IMG/VR virus record: IMGVR_UViG_3300035183_000460
Span: 48,563 to 112,562 of that record
DNA length: 64,000 nt
Direction: 5' to 3' (one strand)
From: a virus
Each line of letters begins with the position of its first letter. Positions within the stretch are counted from its first letter, which is position 1. This document shows, piece after piece, positions 18,744-27,173 of the stretch. The notes below the pieces were generated by a model that was given only the letters and a program-made list of their open reading frames with translations, was not told where the DNA came from and ran no database searches. Position numbers and translations under genes: made by a program.

Positions 18744-21700
18744 TGCAATATGGATTTATTAAATTAGGTGAATGGCTAGAAGCTAGCAGAGTTGAAGAAT
18801 TTTCCTCAGTAGCTCCAATTATTGATGATTTTGTTGTTCAAGAACATTTTAAGAAGATAGCCGCAGGTTTGAAAACAATAGCTCCCAAAGCAGAGGATTT
18901 TTTATATTTTTCTGCTGTAATGATGCATGCCGCTGAAGCTAGCGCGCTTAATCCAGATGGCACACCAAAATTAACAGCAACTGGTGAGCCAGTTAAAGTT
19001 GGTTGGATTAAAGATAAAGGATCTTGGCGTTGGACTACAAATGATAAATCTATTAGACCATATAAAAATTCTAATGGAGACATCTTTCCAGAAGAAGAAT
19101 TAATAAAAGCCCATAGAAAATGGGTTGGTAAACCTCTTTGTGTCGATCATAAATCTGATTCTGTAGATCATGTAAGAGGTTTTATAGTTGATACTTATTA
19201 TGATCGTAATTTAAAACGTGTAGTTGCTTTATGTGCACTTGATAAACATAATTATCCTGAATTAGCTAGAAAAGTAGCAACAGGTTATTCAACATGTGTT
19301 TCTATGGGTACTGCAGTAGGTCAAGCTATTTGTTCTGATTGTGGTCAAGTAGCTAGAACTGAAAAAGATTTTTGTAATCATATGCGCAGTAAAACATGTT
19401 ATGGTGAAATTAATATTGATTTAAGTCCAATTGAATTATCAATTGTTGTTAATGGGGCAGATCCTCAGGCTAAAATTAAACACATTATTGCTGCGGCTAA
19501 TAATTTAAATAATTATGTTTCTTTAAAAGAAAAAGAATTAAACAAACTATCAGTTAATAATAATGCATATGAATTAATTAATATTAGAAAAGATTTAGAT
19601 GAAACTATAACAAAGTTGGCTAAATTGGAAGAAATTATATTAGAAGAAAAATTACAAAAAGATACTAATGATTTAGCATTAAATCAAACGGCTAGTACAG
19701 CAACGATGCAAGAAACTGATGTACCTAGCACAGATTTTAATATAGCTCCGCCAGCTCAAAGATTAGCATCTAAAGAAAAAGATGCTTTAATTAAAGAATT
19801 TCAAGCTATTGCAACTTCATTAGAGGCAAAGGTTGCTGACATGAAAAAAAATTTGGATAAGTTATCAAATAATAATATTTTAAATAAAGAGGAACATATG
19901 TCTGAATCAAAGGATAATTTAAATAAACAAGCATTTTATCAAGGAACAGAAGAACCTACTCCAGGTCAAGCTAAATATACTAAAGATCCATTAAATGAAA
20001 AACTTCGTACTGATGGAGATAAACACATGAATCTTAATCCTAAAGATATTGGAGAAGTTGATGAAATTTTCCCTGGAGATCTAGAAAAGAAAAAAATGCT
20101 GGCTAGGGCTCAGGCTGAAGAACGCGCAATGCGTAGACAATATGCCATATCTAAAGCAAAAGAAGCTTTGGAAAAAAAGTCTTGGTTTCAAGGTGGTGGT
20201 GGCGTTAATGAACCAACTCCTGGTAAAACAAAATATACACCTGATAAAATGAATGAAGATTTGCGTGAAAAATCTGATAAGCAAATGGTTGGCAAAAAAC
20301 CTTTCCCAGGTGTCGGAGATGTAGATGATATGTATCCGAATGATAGAAAAGTTAAAGAGCCACTTAAGAGAGCTTCATTAAGGGCACGATTCGTTAAGGC
20401 TGCTAATAAAGATGGCACTCAAAATCTTGGTGATAGTGCATGGGAAGTTTATTTGGGTGACGAATTATTACTTACTGCTTCCGTATCTGATCTTTCTGGT
20501 CAACGTGCAGAATTACTATATGATACTATTGCTACAAAAGATTTTGGTAGCAAATTAATTGAAAAGATAAAAGTGTTTGGTGCTGATAAAGTTGCTAAAA
20601 TGTACAAAATTGCACAAGATGTTGCTCCAGGTACTGCAGCACAAAACGTAGCTCCAGCACAAAACGCAGCTCCAGCACAAGTTACACCTCCAAATCCTAA
20701 TGTAGTTCCAGCTAAAGATGCTGTTCAGACACCTGATGCAACTCAAACATCAAGTACTGATGCAACTACAGATGCTGGTTCAGCAAAAGGTGATCCAAAA
20801 GAAACAGTTAAAGATTTAATGAATAAGACAGTAGATGTAGTATCTGATCTTAAAGAATCAGTTGATGCATTAATTGGTGAGCAATCTGAAATGGGTGATT
20901 TGGGAGAGTTGGGCAAATCTGCTTCAGATACCAATACTGCTTTAAATAAGATGAGAGTTGAACTTAATGGCGCTCTTATTGATGCTATGAAAGAAACAAT
21001 TGCAGAATTAGAAGATCATCATGAAGAATTAAAGATGATTTATGCAATGTATGATAAAGGCACAATTAGTTCGTCAAATGATGAATTTGTTAAATCTATT
21101 GTTGAAGACGCTATAACTGACGCAAAAACTTCACTTGCTGACTCATTTAAATTAATGAGTGCGTTTGTTAAATATGCCCGTGGTACTGAGGCTATTGTAA
21201 AGCGTGCATCATTAGAGGCAGATTTAAATAAATTAGCAGAATCAAATATGGAATTAGAAGAATCAGATTTAGATGATTTAGATCGTGATAATAATGGAGA
21301 ATTAATGGATATGATAGAGTCTACCGATACAGATCTCTCTAATCTAAAAAAAGAAGTTGATTATGTAGATGATTCATCATCTGTTGATTCGTCTTCTTCT
21401 GATTCATCATCTGTTGATTCGTCTTCTTATGATTCATCATCTGTTGATTCATCTTCTTCTGATTCATCATCAGTTGATGATTCTTGTGATGAACAATCTG
21501 CAGATATGGTAGCTGTAGAAACACCATCTGGTAAAAAAGTAACAGTTCCACAAGGTTCTAAGGTTTCTGAAGCTTCATTTGATTTACAAACAAAAGAAGG
21601 CAGGGCATTATATAGAGCTAAATTAGCATCTGAAATGTTAGAAACAAGCCCTCATTTAAATGAAGCTCATCCAAAAGGTGGGTATACTACTGATTTAGAT

Positions 21701-22300
21701 GTTAAGCCAAGTGGCGATTTAGCTAAGGTTGAAGATCTTAATGAACAACATGATGCTATGATGGATGTTGCAACTGCTCCTCCAAAAGTACGTAAAGAAG
21801 CAGAAGCAATTCAACAATTAATTGTTGAAGGCAAGCTTGATCCAAATGAAGTAGATGCATTAGTTGCAGAAGGTCTTGATAAAGACGCTGTTGCTTATTG
21901 GAAGAAATTCTATGGTCAAGTCGGTTCTGAAGGATCAGAATTCGCTGCTGAATTAGTTAAAGAGCATGCTAAGGCAAAAGCACAAGAAGAAATGGAAGCT
22001 TATAAAGTTAAGCTTGCTAGAGCTTATGAATTAACCTATGATATGGTTGATCGTGGACTATGCGCTCGTGATAGATCAGCCATTACTGCTCAAGTTAACG
22101 AAATTATGAAATTTAACGATGAAGGATTTGAATCACTTAAACGTGTGGTTTCAAGACATAATTTAGTTAAAGAGGCTGGTCATGTACCGCAAGTTGGATT
22201 AATTGGTTCTAGCGAATCCGTTGCCGCTAAAGTTGAATCAGATAATTTATTTGAACAATTAAATGCCGCGTTTTCAAAATCAACAAAGAGATTGTTTTAA
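18743..22300 (+). CDS. Prohead protease fused to scaffold-like region, 1185 aa
   Basis: The N-terminal domain (about 1-250) looks like a head maturation protease. GKPLCVDHKSDSVDHVRGFI (about 129-148) supplies candidate catalytic His136. YSTCVSMGTAVG (about 182-193) supplies a Ser. NIDLSPIELSIVVNGADPQA (about 224-243) resembles the conserved C-terminal strand of these enzymes. A zinc-type insertion (C197, C200, C211, H213) sits between. From residue 386 the protein is low-complexity and helical. It has two copies of an EPTPG-containing repeat (about 398-455 and 480-540), a beta-alpha domain (AWEVYLGDELLLTASVSDLS), Ala/Pro linkers, a Ser/Asp repeat and a conserved-looking helical C-terminus with AHPKGG at about 976. 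It probably supplies both scaffold and protease for prohead assembly. Confidence 0.75.
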   Translation: MQYGFIKLGEWLEASRVEEFSSVAPIIDDFVVQEHFKKIAAGLKTIAPKAEDFLYFSAVMMHAAEASALNPDGTPKLTATGEPVKVGWIKDKGSWRWTTNDKSIRPYKNSNGDIFPEEELIKAHRKWVGKPLCVDHKSDSVDHVRGFIVDTYYDRNLKRVVALCALDKHNYPELARKVATGYSTCVSMGTAVGQAICSDCGQVARTEKDFCNHMRSKTCYGEINIDLSPIELSIVVNGADPQAKIKHIIAAANNLNNYVSLKEKELNKLSVNNNAYELINIRKDLDETITKLAKLEEIILEEKLQKDTNDLALNQTASTATMQETDVPSTDFNIAPPAQRLASKEKDALIKEFQAIATSLEAKVADMKKNLDKLSNNNILNKEEHMSESKDNLNKQAFYQGTEEPTPGQAKYTKDPLNEKLRTDGDKHMNLNPKDIGEVDEIFPGDLEKKKMLARAQAEERAMRRQYAISKAKEALEKKSWFQGGGGVNEPTPGKTKYTPDKMNEDLREKSDKQMVGKKPFPGVGDVDDMYPNDRKVKEPLKRASLRARFVKAANKDGTQNLGDSAWEVYLGDELLLTASVSDLSGQRAELLYDTIATKDFGSKLIEKIKVFGADKVAKMYKIAQDVAPGTAAQNVAPAQNAAPAQVTPPNPNVVPAKDAVQTPDATQTSSTDATTDAGSAKGDPKETVKDLMNKTVDVVSDLKESVDALIGEQSEMGDLGELGKSASDTNTALNKMRVELNGALIDAMKETIAELEDHHEELKMIYAMYDKGTISSSNDEFVKSIVEDAITDAKTSLADSFKLMSAFVKYARGTEAIVKRASLEADLNKLAESNMELEESDLDDLDRDNNGELMDMIESTDTDLSNLKKEVDYVDDSSSVDSSSSDSSSVDSSSYDSSSVDSSSSDSSSVDDSCDEQSADMVAVETPSGKKVTVPQGSKVSEASFDLQTKEGRALYRAKLASEMLETSPHLNEAHPKGGYTTDLDVKPSGDLAKVEDLNEQHDAMMDVATAPPKVRKEAEAIQQLIVEGKLDPNEVDALVAEGLDKDAVAYWKKFYGQVGSEGSEFAAELVKEHAKAKAQEEMEAYKVKLARAYELTYDMVDRGLCARDRSAITAQVNEIMKFNDEGFESLKRVVSRHNLVKEAGHVPQVGLIGSSESVAAKVESDNLFEQLNAAFSKSTKRLF
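19898..22300 (+). CDS. Nested in-frame product: scaffold protein from internal start, 800 aa
   Basis: Inside the protease gene the sequence AAAGAGGAACAT directly precedes an in-frame ATG at 19898 (codon 386). This is a Shine-Dalgarno as good as any gene start in the window, and it lies exactly at the boundary between the protease domain and the scaffold-like part. The resulting protein would begin MSESKDNLNKQAFYQG. The arrangement mirrors lambda C/Nu3 and other phages where the scaffold is made from an internal start in the protease gene. That analogy is known; the use of this start is inference. Confidence 0.6.
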   Translation: MSESKDNLNKQAFYQGTEEPTPGQAKYTKDPLNEKLRTDGDKHMNLNPKDIGEVDEIFPGDLEKKKMLARAQAEERAMRRQYAISKAKEALEKKSWFQGGGGVNEPTPGKTKYTPDKMNEDLREKSDKQMVGKKPFPGVGDVDDMYPNDRKVKEPLKRASLRARFVKAANKDGTQNLGDSAWEVYLGDELLLTASVSDLSGQRAELLYDTIATKDFGSKLIEKIKVFGADKVAKMYKIAQDVAPGTAAQNVAPAQNAAPAQVTPPNPNVVPAKDAVQTPDATQTSSTDATTDAGSAKGDPKETVKDLMNKTVDVVSDLKESVDALIGEQSEMGDLGELGKSASDTNTALNKMRVELNGALIDAMKETIAELEDHHEELKMIYAMYDKGTISSSNDEFVKSIVEDAITDAKTSLADSFKLMSAFVKYARGTEAIVKRASLEADLNKLAESNMELEESDLDDLDRDNNGELMDMIESTDTDLSNLKKEVDYVDDSSSVDSSSSDSSSVDSSSYDSSSVDSSSSDSSSVDDSCDEQSADMVAVETPSGKKVTVPQGSKVSEASFDLQTKEGRALYRAKLASEMLETSPHLNEAHPKGGYTTDLDVKPSGDLAKVEDLNEQHDAMMDVATAPPKVRKEAEAIQQLIVEGKLDPNEVDALVAEGLDKDAVAYWKKFYGQVGSEGSEFAAELVKEHAKAKAQEEMEAYKVKLARAYELTYDMVDRGLCARDRSAITAQVNEIMKFNDEGFESLKRVVSRHNLVKEAGHVPQVGLIGSSESVAAKVESDNLFEQLNAAFSKSTKRLF
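21371..21490 (+). repeat. Tandem 30-bp repeat x4 (DSSSVDSSSS) in the scaffold
   Basis: Four 30-bp units start at 21371, 21401, 21431 and 21461 and encode DSSSVDSSS followed by S or Y. The last copy diverges into a DDSCDEQ end. The units are nearly identical at the DNA level, so the array probably arose by recent slippage or unequal recombination. It forms a flexible acidic Ser/Asp linker between helical domains. Confidence 0.9.
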
Positions 22301-22315
22301 TAAGGGGCAATGAAT

Positions 22316-22951
22316 ATGAAAACAAAAAGCGTATCTGAATTAATAGCACTAGGAATGAACGACGTTCTTAATAGCGAAGAGATGTCAAATTTATTCAATA
22401 CTAATTATAAAACAGCCAAACATAAATGTGACTGTGAATGTGAATGTGAAATGGATCATGATAATTCTTTGGATAAAGAAGACTGTAGCATGTCATCTGT
22501 TGAAGAGTACGATGATGATTCTAAAGAAGTTGAAGCATATAATATTGCAATAGAAGGTTTGATAAAAGCATCGGCAGCACTTGATTATGTTGGATTTGAA
22601 AAGGGTGCGTTTGCTAGCCTTGGACTAGCTAGTTTGGTTGCAGAAGCAAAAAAGAAAAAACAAAAAGATAAGAAAGATAAAAAAGATAAACAAGATAAAA
22701 AAGATTCTACAAAATCTTTAAAAGATAGTGGTAAATCAATGAAAGATTCTACAAAATCTTTAAAAGATAGTGGTAAATCAATGAAAGATTCTACAAAATC
22801 TTTAAAAGATAGCGGTAAATCAATGAAAGATTCTACAAAATCTTCAAATTCAAAAGATAGCGGTAAATCAATGAATGATTCTACAAAATCTTCAAAAGAT
22901 AGTGTTAGATCAATGAAAGATGCTACGAAATATGTAAAAAAATATGTATAA
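22316..22951 (+). CDS. Cys-cluster protein with lysine-rich repeat tail, 211 aa
   Basis: Two in-frame ATGs exist (22310 and 22316). The AAGGGG Shine-Dalgarno at 22302-22307 is 2 nt from the first and 8 nt from the second, so MKTKSVSELIALGMN is the better start. A Cys cluster (HKCDCECECEMDH) follows at about 38-50 and may bind metal. Residues about 67-102 carry the recurrent two-helix module (SAALDYVGFEKGAFASLGLA). The C-terminal third is a basic repeat of DSTKSLKDSGKSMK. It lies 15 nt behind the scaffold gene and is presumably co-expressed as a DNA-binding core protein (inference). Confidence 0.6.
   Translation: MKTKSVSELIALGMNDVLNSEEMSNLFNTNYKTAKHKCDCECECEMDHDNSLDKEDCSMSSVEEYDDDSKEVEAYNIAIEGLIKASAALDYVGFEKGAFASLGLASLVAEAKKKKQKDKKDKKDKQDKKDSTKSLKDSGKSMKDSTKSLKDSGKSMKDSTKSLKDSGKSMKDSTKSSNSKDSGKSMNDSTKSSKDSVRSMKDATKYVKKYV
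22703..22918 (+). repeat. Tandem 42-bp repeat x5 (DSTKSLKDSGKSMK)
   Basis: Units of 42 bp start at 22703, 22745 and 22787. A 48-bp variant starts at 22829 and another 42-bp unit at 22877, followed by a degraded partial copy. The first three are almost identical in DNA. The encoded tail is Lys/Ser/Asp-rich, resembling basic histone-like tails, and could bind packaged DNA. Confidence 0.9.
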
Positions 22952-22978
22952 GTTGTATAAAACATTAAATTAAATTTT

Positions 22979-22986
22979 TATAAATA
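22979..22986 (+). promoter_or_regulatory. TATAAATA box upstream of the gene at 23065
   Basis: A TATAAATA octamer lies in the 113-nt gap between two genes, 78 nt before the ATG at 23065. The spacing is slightly longer than the 63-67 nt seen at three other genes. Chance occurrence cannot be excluded in DNA of this composition. Confidence 0.2.
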
Positions 22987-23064
22987 TTGAAAATAAATAA
23001 ACACTTATACTAATAAAATATTTGTGTTAATTTTATCTATAAAATAGAAATAATAAGGTATAAT

Positions 23065-23460
23065 ATGACCGATAGATTGTTTAAATTGGGAAGCGTTGCA
23101 GATGAATTGATGACAAATATGGAAAAAGAGCTTTCCTCTATTCAGAAAGATAATAAAATAGCAAAAGTGTCAAAAGCTTTTGATTATTTAAATTATGCAG
23201 CAGAATTATTTGATGATGTTGGTCGTATTAAAGAAGCAGAAGTAATTACTAAATTAATTGAAAAAATGGCTAGTGATGATATTCCAGAAGTATTTGAAAT
23301 AAAAAGTTTGTTGCATGATACTGAAGAAAAATCATCTGAAGAACCTGAAGGTAAACTTTTAAAGTTCAAAAGTTTGTTACATAAAGAAAAGCCAAAGTCT
23401 CATCCAGGTGATGAGCTTTTTGAATTTGATGAAAAAGATTTTACTAAAAAAAAAGTATAG
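23065..23460 (+). CDS. Two-helix-module protein, 131 aa, ending at an A9 slippery run
   Basis: The helical N-terminal half contains a clear copy of the recurrent module (FDYLNYAAELFDDVGRIKEAEVITKLIEKMA, about 33-64, abbreviated here by its ends FDYLN and IEKMA). An acidic/basic tail follows, with a duplicated LLxFKSLLH-type segment (EIKSLLHD and LKFKSLLHK). The zero frame ends ACT AAA AAA AAA GTA TAG. The -1 frame opens exactly in the A-run and stays open for 66 codons after it, so a longer fusion product may be made. A good SD (AAGG) precedes ATG 23065. Confidence 0.6.
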   Translation: MTDRLFKLGSVADELMTNMEKELSSIQKDNKIAKVSKAFDYLNYAAELFDDVGRIKEAEVITKLIEKMASDDIPEVFEIKSLLHDTEEKSSEEPEGKLLKFKSLLHKEKPKSHPGDELFEFDEKDFTKKKV

Positions 23461-23654
23461 CTACTAATAAAAATAAAAATATTAATTTATCATCTAAGCA
23501 AATAATAAAAAATTTATTAGAAACAGGTAATTCATTTTATTATTATGCTGATGATAAAAATTATGCTGATTTATTAAATTCAGATATTGAAGATTGTATC
23601 GAAGTAAATAATTCAGATTCTTATTTAGATATGGAATTTGAGGACGAGATATAA
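23448..23654 (+). CDS. -1 frame extension of the preceding gene (candidate frameshift product)
   Basis: In the -1 frame a stop (TAA 23445-23447) is followed immediately by an open frame through AAA AAA AGT ATA GCT to TAA 23652-23654. The encoded extension starts with SIATNKNKNINLSSKQIIKN and ends with an acidic DMEFEDEI. Its composition looks coding. There is no ATG start or SD for it as an independent gene. The slippery heptamer A AAA AAA occupies 23448-23454 in the zero frame. A single missing A in the assembly (A9 for A10) would give the same picture. Confidence 0.5.
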   Translation, partial: KKSIATNKNKNINLSSKQIIKNLLETGNSFYYYADDKNYADLLNSDIEDCIEVNNSDSYLDMEFEDEI

Positions 23655-23699
23655 TTTTATATATATATTTGATATATTCAAATATAAAAAGGTAAGATA

Positions 23700-24386
23700 A
23701 TGCTTCGATTGGTTAATATTGGAAATTCTCAGCCAGTTAGTTTTATATGTGATCCAAGTGCTCAATTTGAGCCAGGAATGATTGCAGAATTAACAGTAAT
23801 AGGTAATCAGGTAATGGCAACGGTTTCTAAAGGAACCGCTCCAATTGGAGTAATTGATGATATTAGGACTAAAGCATTTTATGCAGTTTCCTGGAATGAA
23901 GTAGTAATTGTTCCTGCTACTGGAGTTATGAGTGGTGGTAAATTAGTTACTCCAGTAGATATTACTGCTAATTTAAAATATCCATATATTACAGCATCAA
24001 GCTTTGCTTCAACAGTTGATGTTAAATTAAATGCTATAAATGGAACTATTACTTTTATAGCTGGAACTGAACTTAATTTTGATGCGACTGGAAGCGGATC
24101 GCCAAATGCAATTAGAACTATTGTCAGTTATACTTATCAAGTTCCTAATATTCCAGGAGATGATAGCACCCAAGGTTCTGGACGCATTACAGTCTGGTAT
24201 CAACGAATGTTTTTTCAGACTAATAAATATGAAACTAATCAACAATATCCAGTTAAAGCAAATCTTTATGTTAGCGAAAATGGATTATTAACTACTAGAA
24301 AGCCTAGTAATATTCATCCTGCTGTTGCTATGGTTACTGCGCCACCTTCCCCAATTAATTCTTTTATTGAAGCGCTTTGGTTTTAA
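23700..24386 (+). CDS. Probable capsid decoration-type structural protein, 228 aa
   Basis: Beta-rich, with low charge and no disordered arms. The second half (GSGRITVWYQRMFFQ at about 159, then NLYVSENGLLTTRK at about 188, VAMVTAPPS and the C-terminal FIEALWF) parallels the decoration-type protein at 31236-31919. There GSGKVTCWDKPGLYAV, LLYATSSGLITPN and FKWAVFHF occur in the same order. The two seem distant paralogues. APIGVID at about 46 resembles turns in head-stabilising proteins. The start has an AAAAAGGTAAG SD. The role on the capsid surface is inferred. Confidence 0.5.
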   Translation: MLRLVNIGNSQPVSFICDPSAQFEPGMIAELTVIGNQVMATVSKGTAPIGVIDDIRTKAFYAVSWNEVVIVPATGVMSGGKLVTPVDITANLKYPYITASSFASTVDVKLNAINGTITFIAGTELNFDATGSGSPNAIRTIVSYTYQVPNIPGDDSTQGSGRITVWYQRMFFQTNKYETNQQYPVKANLYVSENGLLTTRKPSNIHPAVAMVTAPPSPINSFIEALWF

Positions 24387-24485
24387 ATTATATTCAATAA
24401 ATTAAAAATATCGATAATAAGACATCATTTATATCTATACTTTAGCATAGTTATAGATTAATTTTATTTTATTGAGGTCTAAATA

Positions 24486-25967
24486 ATGTCTTTTAAACAT
24501 ATTAAATTTGAAGATTCAATCACTATGAGATCATTAGAAAAATTAGCAGTTTCTAAGGGTTTGATTAAACCTGATGCTGTTATTAAAATTGCAAACAAAT
24601 CAGAAAACAAGGATTTTAGACCAACAAATGATTTTACAGTGAATATAATTAAATTATGTGAAGGTTTAAGATCATTTGGTTTTACTAAACAAGCAGAAGA
24701 AATTGAATTAAAATTTTTATTATTTAAAAAAGCTTCTGCAGATAATTATAACACTTCAAAAGAAGTTGGAGAAGATTTGGTTGAAGCTGCACATCCAGAA
24801 GGAAGTCATACTATTGAAAATGTTTTAGGTGATGCCGTCGTAGAAACAATTGTTGATCAAAAAAAGAAAATTGAAGATATTGTTAATAAAAAGCCAACCG
24901 GCAAATTTGCATCAAATAAAGATATTGTAGAGGCAGTAAAATTATCTTTAGGTGGAGTTGCAGAATTTAGTGCGGCAGATTTAGGATCCAAACAAGGTGT
25001 ATTTGCAAAAATTTTGCAGTTATTAACTAGATCTTCTCCAGCTACTATAGAAACAGGAGGAGCTGTAGGAGCAGGAGAAGTGGCAGCTACAGGAATAGGA
25101 GCAACTACAGTTTCTACTACCGCTTCTGCATTAGCAATTCCATTAGCTGCCATTGTTGGTGGATACATTGGATACAAAATATTTGAGAATAAATTTTATT
25201 CTACTGATTTAAAAAAAGCTTATGACAATTGCATTTCAGAGGCAAATGATGTTTTAAAATTGATGTCAGATAAACAAATTGTTGATTTGAAACATTTAAA
25301 AGAAAATTTTATGGCTGCAATGGATTTATCTGAAAAAATGTCTGCAAATGCAAAAGATCCAAAAGTTAAAGATGTCATGATGATGAAATCATATATTAAT
25401 CATTTACTAGATGCTATGAATGCAGCCGCATCATTAATGTCATGGGCTCGTGGTAAACGCACTAAAACAGAAGGTATGAAACCTGGAACGTTTGTTAGCG
25501 ATGACAGTATATGGTCAGAATATATAGCTTCGTCGCCTTTTCTTTTGCTGTCTGATGCATCTCAGCTAAAAGATTTAGAACTGGCTGCTGGTAATTTTAT
25601 TAATGTTGCTTCAAAAGCAAAAGCAGAAACTCAGCATACAATTAATTCTATAATTTCTGATGTTACAGAAAAAGCTAATGAAGAAATAAAACAACAAGGT
25701 GGAGAATCAGTTGTAGAGTTACAAAAAGCACAAGATGAAGCATTAAAAACTATTAATATATGGAAATACAAAATCAATGCTGGACAATATGAAAATAAAA
25801 ATGTTTTATTAAGCTTTTTAAATAAAGCTGAAAAAATTATTACAGATCAGAAAAATGCTTTTGACTCTGCAAAAGAAAACAAAGTATATATTGTTAAAGA
25901 ATATAAAGAGAAATTAGATAAAGTTTTACAAAAATTAGAAATATTTAAGAGCCACTGGATAAAGTAA
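24486..25967 (+). CDS. Putative internal head/ejection protein, 493 aa, with glycine-rich hydrophobic hairpin
   Basis: The N-terminal region (about 50-85) carries the recurrent two-helix module (LCEGLRSFGFTKQAEEIE). Next comes an AHP module at about 98-140 (LVEAAHPEGSHTIE, then QKKKIEDIVNKKPTGK) shared with the genes at 29826 and the end of the scaffold. Residues about 190-232 are Gly/Ala-rich and hydrophobic (TTASALAIPLAAIVGGYIGY), enough to span or perturb a membrane. The remainder is coiled coil. The combination of a soluble helical protein with one membrane-active hairpin suggests a protein released with DNA. No homologue is recognised. Confidence 0.5.
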   Translation: MSFKHIKFEDSITMRSLEKLAVSKGLIKPDAVIKIANKSENKDFRPTNDFTVNIIKLCEGLRSFGFTKQAEEIELKFLLFKKASADNYNTSKEVGEDLVEAAHPEGSHTIENVLGDAVVETIVDQKKKIEDIVNKKPTGKFASNKDIVEAVKLSLGGVAEFSAADLGSKQGVFAKILQLLTRSSPATIETGGAVGAGEVAATGIGATTVSTTASALAIPLAAIVGGYIGYKIFENKFYSTDLKKAYDNCISEANDVLKLMSDKQIVDLKHLKENFMAAMDLSEKMSANAKDPKVKDVMMMKSYINHLLDAMNAAASLMSWARGKRTKTEGMKPGTFVSDDSIWSEYIASSPFLLLSDASQLKDLELAAGNFINVASKAKAETQHTINSIISDVTEKANEEIKQQGGESVVELQKAQDEALKTINIWKYKINAGQYENKNVLLSFLNKAEKIITDQKNAFDSAKENKVYIVKEYKEKLDKVLQKLEIFKSHWIK

Positions 25968-25970
25968 TAA

Positions 25971-27167
25971 ATGAAAAATATAGTTCAATTAATAAAAAAA
26001 ATAGCAAAAGACGATGATTTAGATGTTCCTTTAAATCCAAACATTTCTAAACCATCATCCGTGTCAAAAGACGATGATTTAGATGTTCCTTTAAATCCAA
26101 ACATTTCTAAACCATCATCTGTGTCAAAAGACAATAATGTAAGTGTCCCTTCTGATACAACTGCACAAAAATCTAAATATGTGTTAGCCAGATCTCCTCT
26201 CATTAAAGAAATGCAAGAAAAAATGCAAAAATTGGCTGACATTATTTCTGAACAAATTGATTTCGATTCATTATTTCAAGGTATACTGTATCCTCAAGCA
26301 GCAAATCTTCAAAATATCAGTAAATCATTAGGTCGTACATCATTTAGTAATTTTATGGTTTTATCATATTTAAGAGATTCTGCTGTAAAAGGTGTTGAAT
26401 TTGATCCTGATCCTAAGAAATCAAAATTAAGTCAAAAAATGCCATCAGATTTAAAAAATATGTATGTTGTTTTAGATTCAATTAAAAGATTAGGTTCAGA
26501 AAGTAATGAATTTGCTGTGGATGGTATATGGGGTCCAAGAACTAATAATTCTTTGAGAAATATTGTTGCAATTGCAGATGCTATTTTAAGAATTAGTGAT
26601 GATTTAGGTTTTAAAGTAAAATCATTTAATTCATTACAATTAAAAGATTTGCAATCAATGATTCCTTTAACTGATAAAGATATTTCATTACAAGAAAAAA
26701 ATATACGCGCACCATTTATTTCTAAATATTTAGATGATTTGATTTCTTTATTTAAAGAATTTAATGAAGAAATATTGAATAGTCCATATAATAAACAACA
26801 AATAGAGGGCGCTAGTTTTATAACATACAAAAAAAGTAAAACTAAAGATGTTCCAGATATGAGTGATGATGAGAAAAATATTTATTTAGATTTGGTAAAA
26901 AATAAAAATCAAAGTTTTTATGTACAGCCAGATCAAGCAAAATTTAAAATAAATTTGGGTAGTGGTACACCATTTATAATTACAGCCGCTGATTTACTAA
27001 ATGCACAATCTTTAGACAATTGGGCAAGTCGTAATTCATATACTAATGAATGGCGTAAAAATCCTGAACACTGGAAAATTGTAGTTGATCAAATAATAAA
27101 GCAGGTTAAACAACAAATAAATCAACAACTTTCATTAACGAGAGTACCAGAACCAAAAGGAATATAA
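25971..27167 (+). CDS. Structural protein with peptidoglycan-binding-like segment, 398 aa
   Basis: The protein starts 3 nt after the preceding stop. Residues 13-52 are a duplicated 20-residue linker. Around 160-200 the segment FAVDGIWGPRTNNSLRNI matches the core of peptidoglycan-binding domains (D-G-x-x-G-x-x-T-x-x-A/S-L). This supports cell-wall contact, or use of the fold as a structural module. A C-terminal region (FIITAADLLNAQSLDNWASR, about 340-360) has a W-A pattern also seen in the next gene. There is no catalytic domain. Location in the ejection-protein cluster suggests a virion component that meets peptidoglycan. Confidence 0.55.
   Translation: MKNIVQLIKKIAKDDDLDVPLNPNISKPSSVSKDDDLDVPLNPNISKPSSVSKDNNVSVPSDTTAQKSKYVLARSPLIKEMQEKMQKLADIISEQIDFDSLFQGILYPQAANLQNISKSLGRTSFSNFMVLSYLRDSAVKGVEFDPDPKKSKLSQKMPSDLKNMYVVLDSIKRLGSESNEFAVDGIWGPRTNNSLRNIVAIADAILRISDDLGFKVKSFNSLQLKDLQSMIPLTDKDISLQEKNIRAPFISKYLDDLISLFKEFNEEILNSPYNKQQIEGASFITYKKSKTKDVPDMSDDEKNIYLDLVKNKNQSFYVQPDQAKFKINLGSGTPFIITAADLLNAQSLDNWASRNSYTNEWRKNPEHWKIVVDQIIKQVKQQINQQLSLTRVPEPKGI
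26007..26126 (+). repeat. Tandem 60-bp duplication (20-residue linker x2)
   Basis: Two 60-bp copies, 26007-26066 and 26067-26126, encode K-DDDLDVPLNPNISKPSSVS twice with one or two base differences. A third, decayed copy (KDNNVSVPSDTTAQKS) follows. The near identity indicates a recent duplication that lengthened an N-terminal flexible arm. Confidence 0.9.
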
Positions 27168-27173
27168 AATATT

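Noticed and set aside
21371-22918. CRISPR-like array
   Set aside because: The direct repeats are contiguous, in frame and without spacers; they are coding tandem repeats.
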